Origin: Spirochaetaceae bacterium | GTDB lineage: Bacteria; Spirochaetota; Spirochaetia; Treponematales; Breznakiellaceae | Assembly (NCBI GenBank): GCA_031258615.1 | Contig: JAIRMP010000182.1 | Coordinates: 1-10,116 of the forward strand | Reading direction: 5' to 3' | Length of the DNA: 10,116 nt | Part shown: positions 1 to 5,134 of the stretch, one piece after another | Layout of the letters: each line of letters starts with the position of its first letter | How positions within the stretch are numbered: the stretch's first letter is position 1 | Made by a program: the position numbers and the translations under genes | The notes under the pieces: generated by a model | Databases searched by the model: none | Seen by the model: the letters and a program-made list of their open reading frames with translations, nothing else | Told to the model about the DNA's origin: nothing

Positions 1-71
1 ACGGCGGGATTTTGGGTAATCCGGTCAAACTCTTCAAAATGCTCCGTTTCCGTGGGATAAATATATGTCAT
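1..71 (-). CDS. DUF433 family protein, N-terminal fragment (runs off the left edge)
   Basis: An open minus-strand frame starts at an ATG (71-69) and runs off the window after 23 codons. It reads MTYIYPTETEHFEEF and then DRITQNPA. The 'F-x-R-I-T-x-N-P' run matches the usual opening of DUF433 proteins, which normally continue into a 'VMGGKxCIRGxR' motif that would lie just outside the window. DUF433 proteins are small (about 75-110 residues), have a winged-helix-like fold, and are often the antitoxin-side partner of a DUF5615/PIN-like toxin gene. No strong Shine-Dalgarno site precedes this ATG. An in-frame ATG at about position 118 would add 16 residues that look unconserved, so I prefer 71. 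It is divergent from the Uma2 gene. The family call rests on few residues and is from memory. Confidence 0.55.
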   Translation of the reverse strand, partial: MTYIYPTETEHFEEFDRITQNPA

Positions 72-250
72 TTCAAACTGATTTTCAAGGATAGGGGAAG
101 CAGGGCAACGCCTATGCATTGCATGGGCTGAGGCAGGCTGGCGGTTGACACGCGAAGTCTTGCCTGATGCTGAAGGCGGCGCTATAGTTAGTTCAGCGGG
201 GTGTAATAGAGTGTTCGATAACCTCAGTTGTTGAGCAAGTACAATGCCCC

Positions 251-257
251 AAGGAGG
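251..257 (+). promoter_or_regulatory. Shine-Dalgarno site that sets the Uma2 gene start
   Basis: AAGGAGG lies 4 bases before the ATG at 262. An upstream in-frame ATG at 244 would place this site inside the coding sequence and has no ribosome-binding site of its own, so 262 is the better start. Confidence 0.8.
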
Positions 258-261
258 ACGG

Positions 262-828
262 ATGTCAACAGCGGCGGAACACTTGGAGGATCAGTACTAT
301 ACTTATGCCGACATCCTGGAATGGGACGAAGGGGAGCGGTGTGAACTACTGGACGGAGAACTGGTCATGCTGGCGGCTCCGTCAAGGGTTCATCAGGAAA
401 TACTGGCCGGAATTTTTTCTCAAATCTATAATTTCTTGAAAGGGAAACCCTGCAAGGTTTATCCCGCGCCCTTCGGCGTCCGGCTTTTCCCCAAAGAAGA
501 CCACAGCGACGATGTCTATTTTGAACCTGACATAACCGTGGTCTGCGACCCGGCAAAACTGGACGACAGGGGCTGTAACGGAGCTCCCGATCTGGTGGTG
601 GAAATTCTTTCACCTTCTACGATTAAAAACGATCTCCTCTACAAACTCAATAAATACCGCGAAGCTGGGGTGAAGGAATACTGGATTGTCGATCCGGAGG
701 AGAAGACCCTTTCGGCAAACATCATGGAACAGGGCCGTTATATTCTCACCGAATACGGCGCGGATGCCGAAGCGGGGTCTGTGGTACTTTCACCTTTCAA
801 GCTGGAACTAAAAAGCGTTTTCCCGTGA
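262..828 (+). CDS. Uma2 family PD-(D/E)XK endonuclease-like protein
   Basis: A 188-residue protein of the Uma2 family (PF05685), a restriction-endonuclease-fold group abundant in cyanobacteria and in some spirochetes. Family features seen: an N-terminal 'YTYADILEW...GERCELLDGELVML' region (residues 13-37), 'EPDITVV' with the likely catalytic Asp90, 'PDLVVEILSPST' with Glu114 (residues 109-120), a lysine-rich helix 'YKLNKYREAGVKEYW' (127-141) and 'IVDP' (142-145). The D...ExL...K arrangement is that of a PD-(D/E)XK active site, so a metal-dependent nuclease is plausible, but family members have no well-established physiological role. The length is typical, so it looks intact. It stands alone, with no methylase or partner gene beside it and repeat DNA downstream. 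The gene opens at ATG 262, placed by a strong SD; no convincing promoter is visible upstream. Confidence 0.88.
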   Translation: MSTAAEHLEDQYYTYADILEWDEGERCELLDGELVMLAAPSRVHQEILAGIFSQIYNFLKGKPCKVYPAPFGVRLFPKEDHSDDVYFEPDITVVCDPAKLDDRGCNGAPDLVVEILSPSTIKNDLLYKLNKYREAGVKEYWIVDPEEKTLSANIMEQGRYILTEYGADAEAGSVVLSPFKLELKSVFP

Positions 829-893
829 TCCCCCGGTAACGCAGGGGCGCCAGTCTCCTATAACTATTAACTCCTCCCGCCAGTGCCCCTCGT

Positions 894-981
894 CGTCATT
901 GCGAGGCGCGTAGCGCCGAAGCAATCTGGAAGGGGAATCATTCGACTGGATTGCCACGCGCCTGCGGCGCTAGCAATGACG
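894..981. repeat. REP-like imperfect inverted repeat (33-bp arms)
   Basis: The left arm (894-926) begins CGTCATTGCGAGGCGCG and ends GAAGCAATC. The right arm (949-981) is its imperfect inverse, running from GATTGC to GCAATGACG. The outer 9 bp (CGTCATTGC/GCAATGACG) and the inner 6 bp (GCAATC/GATTGC) pair exactly, and a 22-bp centre separates the arms. The CGTCATTGCGAG...GAAGCAATC pattern is seen as a dispersed palindromic element in many bacterial genomes. It lies in the 452-bp gene-free stretch 829-1280, which otherwise holds repeat copy A (1025-1172) and the rny promoter. Confidence 0.85.
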
Positions 982-1024
982 GCTGGCGAGGCGGCGCTCG
1001 CAAGGACGATTCGTAACCAGTTAT

Positions 1025-1172
1025 CTTTCACGCTCAGCAACTCGCGAGGACAATGAGTCGGCTACTGGCGTACGTTTGATGCAGGCTGGACAACCGCTTT
1101 GCGGTTGTCTCCGGAGTTTGCGCGGGTCGATGGCCTCAGCCGCCGCAAGGCGGCTGGCTTATCGCAAACTCC
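1025..1172. repeat. Structured dispersed repeat, copy A (nested hairpins)
   Basis: This segment shares its order of parts with 6250-6377. Both open with CTTTCACGCTCAG, continue with diverged but alignable sequence (GGACAATGA, CGTACGTTTG/CGAACGTTTG, GATGCAGGC/GGTGCAGGC), then carry a hairpin and a larger stem. Here the first hairpin is GACAACCGC-TTT-GCGGTTGTC (1089-1109). The larger stem is GGAGTTTGCG (1113-1122) pairing with CGCAAACTCC (1163-1172), enclosing AGCCGCC-GCAA-GGCGGCT (1138-1155). I see no credible coding capacity. It ends 38 bp before the -35 box of the rny promoter. Confidence 0.82.
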
Positions 1173-1210
1173 AGGCCGAAACGAGCGGTGCGCGTGCAAG
1201 CGAGAGAGAG

Positions 1211-1239
1211 TTGACTAAATACTGGTAAATATGTAAAGT
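1211..1239 (+). promoter_or_regulatory. Predicted sigma-70-type promoter for rny-ymdB
   Basis: TTGACT (1211-1216) is followed, after 17 bases, by TAAAGT (1234-1239), which matches TATAAT at 4 of 6 positions. The sequence turns AT-rich here, after the GC-rich repeat. It would give a leader of roughly 35 nt to the ATG at 1281. The same arrangement precedes rpmH. Confidence 0.5.
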
Positions 1240-1280
1240 AAAGTCCATTTATATATACAGTTAATGGTAAGGGGTTAGAT

Positions 1281-2810
1281 ATGGATTGGATATTACGGAT
1301 AATCCTCCCTCTTACCGGGTTAACCTTAGGCTGGATCATTAGATGGCTTTATGCCAGATTTCAATTAACAACGTCGGAGCGGATTGCCCGGCGGATAAGA
1401 GAGGATGCAGTAAAAGATGCTGATGCTATGCGGAAGGAGATGCTTCTTGAGGCAAAGGAAAAAATAATCAGCGAGCGTAACCACGCGGAAAGGGAGACTC
1501 GGGAAAGACGAGCGGAATTACAACGGCTGGAACACCGTGTCCTACAGCGGGAGGATGCGATAGAGAAAAAAAACCGGCAGGCGGAGCGGATCGAACAGCA
1601 GCTTGCGGAAAAAGAAAAAGTTTTTAAGGCGCGGGAAAACGCGCTTATGCATGAGGAGGAGCGTTACCGGCTCGAATTGGAGCGCATATCAGGGCTCACA
1701 TCGGCGGAAGCCAAGGCTCAAATAATAGAACATCTTGAAAACGAGGCCATACACGACGCGCAGACAATCATCAACAAGATAGAAAACGAAGCGAACATCA
1801 CCGCCGAGAAGAAGGCGCAGGACATACTCGTTACTGCCATACAGCGGCTTACAACGGATGTTACCGGCGATGTTACTGTATCGACCGTGCCGCTGCCTGA
1901 CGATGAAATGAAAGGACGGATAATAGGACGCGAGGGACGCAATATCCGGACATTTGAGACAGTAACGGGCGTAGACATTATCATTGATGATACGCCCGAG
2001 GCGGTGGTGATTTCATGCTTCGACCCGGTACGCCGCGAGATAGCCAAGGTATCGCTTAACCGGCTCATTTCTGACGGCCGGATTCACCCCGCCAGAATCG
2101 AAGAGATCGTCAGCAAGGTGTCGCGGGAAATATCGCAAAAAATATTTGAAGAGGGCGAAAAGATGATCTACGATCTTGGCATCCACAACATCAATCAGGA
2201 CGCGATACGAATGCTTGGACGCCTGTACTTCCGTACAAGTTACGGGCAGAATGTGCTGAAACATTCCAGGGAAGTTGCGCAGATTGCCAGCCTGATCGCC
2301 GCCGAGTTGGGAGCGAACCGCGATCTTGCCAAACGTGCCGCCATGCTGCACGACATAGGCAAGGGTGTCGATACCGATTCCGACCTGAATCACGCCGAGA
2401 TAGGGATGGACATGGCGCGCAAGATAGGGGAGGACGCGCGGGTCATCAACGCGATAGGCGCGCACCACGGCGACATAGCGCCCATCTGCATAGAGTCGGT
2501 TATCGTTCAGATTGCGGACGCTATTTCGGCCTCACGGCCTGGCGCACGGAAAGAATCTCTTGAAAACTACATCAAACGCCTTAAAAACCTGGAAAACATA
2601 GCCTCCGGCTTTACCGGTGTGGAAAAGGCCTTCGCGATTCAGGCGGGGCGGGAACTGCGGGTTATTGTTCATAACGCGCAGGTAAACGACGAGCAGTCCC
2701 GCCTTATCGCACGGGATGTTGCCAAAAAAATTGAGGGCGACCTGCACTACCCAGGCCGTATCAAGGTAACTATCATCAGGGAGACACGAATCGTAGAGTA
2801 TGCCAGATGA
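1281..2810 (+). CDS. rny: Ribonuclease Y
   Basis: A 509-residue endoribonuclease Y, the membrane-anchored enzyme that starts mRNA decay in many bacteria lacking RNase E. Parts in order: an N-terminal membrane segment (about residues 4-24, 'ILRIILPLTGLTLGWIIRWLY'); a long charged coiled coil (about 30-190, rich in Glu, Arg and Lys); a KH RNA-binding domain around the conserved 'GRIIGREGRNIR' (212-223); and an HD metal-dependent phosphohydrolase domain with His357-Asp358 in 'AAMLHDIGKG', followed by 'HAEIG' and 'IGAHHGD' (392-398). The C-terminal 'GRIKVTIIRETR' tail is typical. The length matches the family (about 510-520). The start at 1281 puts the hydrophobic segment at the N-terminus and has a weak SD (AAGGGG). 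The gene ends inside the start of ymdB, a common rny-ymdB pairing, which suggests translational coupling. An A8 run at 1566-1573 leaves the frame intact. Confidence 0.97.
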   Translation: MDWILRIILPLTGLTLGWIIRWLYARFQLTTSERIARRIREDAVKDADAMRKEMLLEAKEKIISERNHAERETRERRAELQRLEHRVLQREDAIEKKNRQAERIEQQLAEKEKVFKARENALMHEEERYRLELERISGLTSAEAKAQIIEHLENEAIHDAQTIINKIENEANITAEKKAQDILVTAIQRLTTDVTGDVTVSTVPLPDDEMKGRIIGREGRNIRTFETVTGVDIIIDDTPEAVVISCFDPVRREIAKVSLNRLISDGRIHPARIEEIVSKVSREISQKIFEEGEKMIYDLGIHNINQDAIRMLGRLYFRTSYGQNVLKHSREVAQIASLIAAELGANRDLAKRAAMLHDIGKGVDTDSDLNHAEIGMDMARKIGEDARVINAIGAHHGDIAPICIESVIVQIADAISASRPGARKESLENYIKRLKNLENIASGFTGVEKAFAIQAGRELRVIVHNAQVNDEQSRLIARDVAKKIEGDLHYPGRIKVTIIRETRIVEYAR

Positions 2811-3600
2811 TAACGCAAGTATCCTGATGCTGGGCGACATCGTAGGCGAACCCGGTTTGGCGGCGCTGGAGCGGAACCTGCCGGGCCTGATCAAGCGGTA
2901 CGGCGCGGACTTCGTCACGGCAAACGGTGAGAACGCCTCACTCTTTGGTATGACGGCGGAGGACGCGCGCCGTATGTTGGCAGCCGGAGTTGACGTTGTA
3001 ACTAGCGGTAACCACATCTGGGAAAAGCGGGACTTCTGGCCCTTCATGGACGGTGAGCAGCGGGTACTGCGCCCGGCAAACTACCCGCCGCCCGCGCCCG
3101 GACGCGGTTTCATCCTGATCAGGAAGGGAAAACTGCGCTTCCTCGTTATCAACCTTCAGGGGCGTGAGTATATGACGCCTATAGACTGCCCGTTCAGGAC
3201 ATTTGACAAGGTGCTTGCGGAGGCGGAACAGGATGGTGATGCCCCCTGCGCCGTGCTGCTTGATTTCCACGCCGAATCTACGCGGGAAAAGGAGGCGCTG
3301 GGCTTTTATGCGGACGGACGCGCCTCCGTGCTTGCCGGCACCCACACCCACGTTCAGACTGCCGATGAAAAAATACTGCCGGAAGGGACGGCCTACATCA
3401 GCGACCTTGGCATGACGGGCGTTTTGGACAGCATAATCGGCATGGACAGGGACATCTGCATGGAACGCGCCCGCAAACAGATAGCCTACCCGTTGCGCGC
3501 CGCGGAAGGCGCGACAAGCGTACATGGCATACGCGCCGTTTTAACAGAAACCGGAAGGGCGCTCTCCATAGAAAGGTTTTCGGCCCGCCAGTTGGCCTAA
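2800..3600 (+). CDS. ymdB: YmdB-family metallophosphoesterase (TIGR00282)
   Basis: A 266-residue calcineurin-like metallophosphoesterase of the YmdB/TIGR00282 family. The B. subtilis member hydrolyses cyclic nucleotides such as 2',3'-cAMP and affects biofilm and motility decisions; that function is transferred from the family, not shown here. Metal-site residues are all present: Asp13 ('LMLGDIVGEPG'), Glu44 ('TANGENAS'), Asn71-His72 ('TSGNHIWEKRD'), His157 ('LLDFHAEST'), and His182 and His184 ('AGTHTHVQTAD'). The 'SDLGMTG' (201-207) and 'DSIIGMD' (210-216) motifs also fit. The length is normal. The ATG at 2800 overlaps the last 11 bases of rny and has no strong SD of its own, so translation probably depends on rny. 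A 16-bp inverted repeat starts 3 bases after the stop. Confidence 0.95.
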   Translation: MPDDNASILMLGDIVGEPGLAALERNLPGLIKRYGADFVTANGENASLFGMTAEDARRMLAAGVDVVTSGNHIWEKRDFWPFMDGEQRVLRPANYPPPAPGRGFILIRKGKLRFLVINLQGREYMTPIDCPFRTFDKVLAEAEQDGDAPCAVLLDFHAESTREKEALGFYADGRASVLAGTHTHVQTADEKILPEGTAYISDLGMTGVLDSIIGMDRDICMERARKQIAYPLRAAEGATSVHGIRAVLTETGRALSIERFSARQLA

Positions 3601-3602
3601 CG

Positions 3603-3682
3603 TCCGCTCCGCGGTAGCATACCCGGAAGCCCGCCTGCCGCCCCGCTACCGCGGAGCGGATGAGGAACCCGCTGGCAGGCGG
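3603..3682. repeat. Strong inverted repeat with interleaved second stem
   Basis: TCCGCTCCGCGGTAGC (3603-3618) pairs perfectly with 3645-3660 over 16 bp. Inside the loop, CCGCCTGCC (3631-3639) is complementary to GGCAGGCGG (3674-3682), outside the first stem. The two helices therefore interleave as in an H-type pseudoknot, or compete. It sits between convergent genes (ymdB and the Cys-rich gene) and could end transcription from both sides, but no T tract follows on either strand, so it is not a classical intrinsic terminator. Its right half encodes the C-terminal tail of the minus-strand gene. Confidence 0.8.
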
Positions 3683-3846
3683 ACGACAAACGAGGGGCAG
3701 TGCTGTTTTGTCGCGTTGAACACCTCGACGGACGGCAGGGCGCGGCACTTTATGCCGAACTGTGTACAACTGCGCGGAAAGGCGGCGTCCCAGCTCACCT
3801 TGAAAAACTTACATTCCAGACAATTCGGATACCTGTTGGCCGCCAT
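3646..3846 (-). CDS. Small conserved Cys-rich protein of unknown function
   Basis: A 66-residue minus-strand protein with five cysteines: C9 and C12 in 'NCLECKFFKVSWD' (8-20), C27 ('FPRSC'), C34 ('FGIKC') and C50 ('KQHCPSF'). The pattern CxxC-(Y/F)F-x-V-(S/T)W-(D/E)-x-x-FP-x-x-C-x-x-(F/M)G-(F/I)K, then 'LPS-x-x-V', an Ala/Thr patch and a last Cys, resembles a family of short uncharacterised bacterial proteins that I recognise but cannot name. A zinc-ribbon-like metal site is a reasonable inference. ATG 3846 is the chosen start; an in-frame TTG two codons upstream is possible. Neither has a good SD. The last 11 residues (RLPAGSSSAPR) come from the inverted repeat at 3603-3682 and probably extend beyond the native C-terminus. 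It is convergent with ymdB. Confidence 0.68.
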   Translation of the reverse strand: MAANRYPNCLECKFFKVSWDAAFPRSCTQFGIKCRALPSVEVFNATKQHCPSFVVRLPAGSSSAPR

Positions 3847-3872
3847 TTGCAAATATATTTTAAGTATGCGGC

Positions 3873-3895
3873 GCGGACATATTCAAGTATTTGTT
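3873..3895. repeat. 23-bp dispersed repeat, copy 1
   Basis: GCGGACAT-A-TTCAAGTATTTGTT occurs here and again at 5047-5069 with a single difference (T for the ninth base). Both copies lie in non-coding DNA. The flanks are not related. Confidence 0.6.
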
Positions 3896-3951
3896 GGGTG
3901 CTCCCGCGATGAGACATTTTAAAAAGTAACACAATGAAATGAATTACCGGG

Positions 3952-4350
3952 TTAGCTAGGTGGTTTACACGGCTGGGCGGCATAGCCCGGCCATTGATAG
4001 TCCCGCAGATGCGGATCATTGGAGAGTACGGTGGCGTTGAGTGTAATCGCTGAAGCGGCAATCAGGGCATCAGGCAGGCGTAGGGACTTATTCCCGGCGC
4101 GGCGAATACGGATAGTTTCATTGCGGGTGGGTTTGTCTATTTCCGCCCAAAGGAAGCAATCCAAAAGAGCGCGAGCTTCGGCCTCTTCTTTCGCGTTCAT
4201 GTCAGGCTTGGCTAAAACTTCTATTTCTACCACAAGGTTGATATACACTTAACAGTCCGGCAGACTGCCCAGAAAGGACTCAAGATTCAGTTTATGGTTT
4301 AGTGTGTCGATCAAAACATTGCTGTCGAGCATAAAACGGGGTTTGGTCAT
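3952..4350 (-). pseudogene. vapC: VapC-type PIN-domain toxin interrupted by an in-frame TAA
   Basis: A PIN-domain ribonuclease toxin gene of about 132 codons with one in-frame stop. From ATG 4350, 33 residues run to '...FLGSLPDC', then TAA (4251-4249), and the same frame continues 'VYINLVVEIEVLAKP' to the stop at 3952. Counting through the stop, all four PIN acidic positions are present: Asp9 ('MLDSNVLID'), Glu42 ('VVEIEVL'), Asp94 ('RLPDALIAA') and Asp112 ('LSNDPHL'). The total length is normal. Relatives I recall carry Glu at the stop position ('LPDCExYIN'), so GAA to TAA is the simplest origin. The codon after the stop is GTG, a possible restart without an SD; a protein starting there would lack Asp9. 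The gene follows its antitoxin-like partner with a 1-base gap. A recent pseudogene is most likely; readthrough or a sequencing error cannot be excluded. Confidence 0.85.
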
Positions 4351-4351
4351 T

Positions 4352-4657
4352 CTAATCCCGGTGGCGTTTGGAGGGATCCGTGTTCCATGGATCGCGGTGA
4401 TCCCATTCGTCCCGCATGGCGTTGATATCTTCGGAGGCGTTTTTCCAGGGTTTATCAGCCCATGCTCCATAGGCGCGGCGGAGGGCGCGGCGAAACGCTT
4501 CGTTTCCGCTTTGTCCCCGGGCTTCATCGGGGAGGGTTTCGTCTCCGGCGGGAACCGGGGTGAAGGCAAGGATGGCCCTGCCCGCCGGTATTTCGCGGGG
4601 GACTTCAATAATCAGCCGGCGGCTGACTGGAATATCAACGGTTTGTTGAATCGTCAT
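4352..4657 (-). CDS. Antitoxin-like protein upstream of the PIN toxin
   Basis: A 101-residue minus-strand protein with the usual placement of a VapB-type antitoxin: directly upstream of a PIN toxin gene, with its TAG stop one base before the toxin ATG. The N-terminal part 'TVDIPVSRRLIIEVPREIPAG' (residues 6-26) looks like a short beta-rich AbrB/SpoVT-like or DUF2281-like DNA-binding segment with the 'IPxxRxLxIEVPxExPAG' pattern seen beside PIN toxins. The rest is charged and probably unstructured, with 'RALRRAYGAWADKPW' (57-71) and 'DEWDHRDPWNTD' (83-94) as possible toxin-binding helices; this assignment is inferred. Such antitoxins neutralise the toxin and repress their own operon. ATG 4657 is the start, with only a weak ribosome-binding site. 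It appears intact although its toxin gene is broken. Confidence 0.78.
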   Translation of the reverse strand: MTIQQTVDIPVSRRLIIEVPREIPAGRAILAFTPVPAGDETLPDEARGQSGNEAFRRALRRAYGAWADKPWKNASEDINAMRDEWDHRDPWNTDPSKRHRD

Positions 4658-4831
4658 TACACGAGAAGCCTAATATATGGGAACCAATGAATCAAGGGAT
4701 GGGGGCGGCACGGAGCTTGCGGACTATCACGCTTCGCGTTTTGCCGCTTGCCACGGCCCCCGCCAAAAACACTGGCAGGCTGATTAGGCTAAACGCACTG
4801 ATATATAAAAACCACGAAGGCGAATGAGCCT

Positions 4832-4867
4832 CCCCGCCGCAAGCGCGCAAACAAGTTTGCGGCGGGG
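4832..4867. repeat. GC-rich hairpin, 11-bp stem
   Basis: CCCCGCCGCAA (4832-4842) pairs perfectly with TTGCGGCGGGG (4857-4867) around a 14-base loop. No T tract follows. It interrupts what looks like a single repeat tract (AACCACGAAGGCGAATGAG before, CCAAGGCAGAATAAGGC after), so it may be an insertion. Confidence 0.7.
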
Positions 4868-4911
4868 TATTAAACCCCAAGGCAGAATAAGGCAAAGAAG
4901 GAGGAAAGAAG

Positions 4912-4998
4912 ATGAAATCGAATTGTATTTCTATAACAATGCAAAGAGATGAAAAGCTAATGGTTTCCCTTATTCTCCTTCCGCGCCTTTGCGGTTAG
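4912..4998 (+). CDS. Possible 28-residue small ORF with a strong SD (doubtful)
   Basis: An ATG at 4912 follows AAGGAGG (4898-4904) at an ideal 7-base spacing and opens a 28-codon frame ending at TAG 4998. The product begins MKSNCISITMQRDEKLM and ends with a hydrophobic VSLILLPRLCG. I do not recognise it. The SD and the 3' part both lie in purine- or pyrimidine-rich tracts that look repeat-derived, so the signal may be accidental. If real, the hydrophobic C-terminal half could touch a membrane. Confidence 0.18.
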   Translation: MKSNCISITMQRDEKLMVSLILLPRLCG

Positions 4999-5046
4999 TT
5001 TTTTTGTAAATTGGTTTTTAGCGCAATCAAGGTATTAGGGCAATAG

Positions 5047-5069
5047 GCGGACATTTTCAAGTATTTGTT
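5047..5069. repeat. 23-bp dispersed repeat, copy 2
   Basis: Matches 3873-3895 at 22 of 23 positions. It lies 66 bp upstream of the substrate-binding protein start, in AT-rich DNA, so it could belong to that gene's control region. Confidence 0.6.
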
Positions 5070-5134
5070 TGCTGATATTTACAAATTCCAGGGAGCCTTT
5101 TACAATAACGGTAGTATAGTTACAGGAGGATTTT

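Larger units (their letters stand above)
4658..5134. other. 477-bp stretch without a convincing gene
   Basis: This stretch lies between the divergent antitoxin and substrate-binding protein genes. It holds a GC-rich hairpin (4832-4867), one 23-bp repeat copy (5047-5069), a weak 28-codon ORF, and two related tracts in opposite orientation: AAAAACCACGAAGGCG (4807-4822) and, on the minus strand near 5006-4966, a run containing AACCGCAAAGGCGCGGAAGG. These tracts look like ends of a dispersed repeat. A long minus-strand frame (4895-4692) exists but shows no protein-family features. AT content rises towards 5134, where the next gene's promoter probably lies. Confidence 0.6.

Noticed and set aside
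145..188. Consensus TTGACA (145-150) and TATAGT (183-188) upstream of the Uma2 gene
   Set aside because: The spacing is 32 bases, far from the 16-18 needed, and no -10 lies at the right distance from TTGACA.
3700..3922. Plus-strand open frames of 68-70 codons after ymdB
   Set aside because: They lie mostly antisense to the Cys-rich gene, whose frame shows clear family-like motifs, and have no SD.
4249..4251. Selenocysteine or pyrrolysine recoding at the toxin stop
   Set aside because: The codon is TAA, whereas selenocysteine uses TGA and pyrrolysine TAG; no matching downstream stem was evident.
4692..4895. 67-codon minus-strand open frame with a hydrophobic stretch
   Set aside because: No SD, no recognisable family, and it crosses the GC-rich hairpin at 4832-4867; GC-rich DNA gives such frames by chance.
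5115..5120. TATAGT as a -10 box for the substrate-binding protein gene
   Set aside because: It is only 3 bases before the Shine-Dalgarno site, so the transcript would start at or inside the SD, and no -35 is properly spaced.
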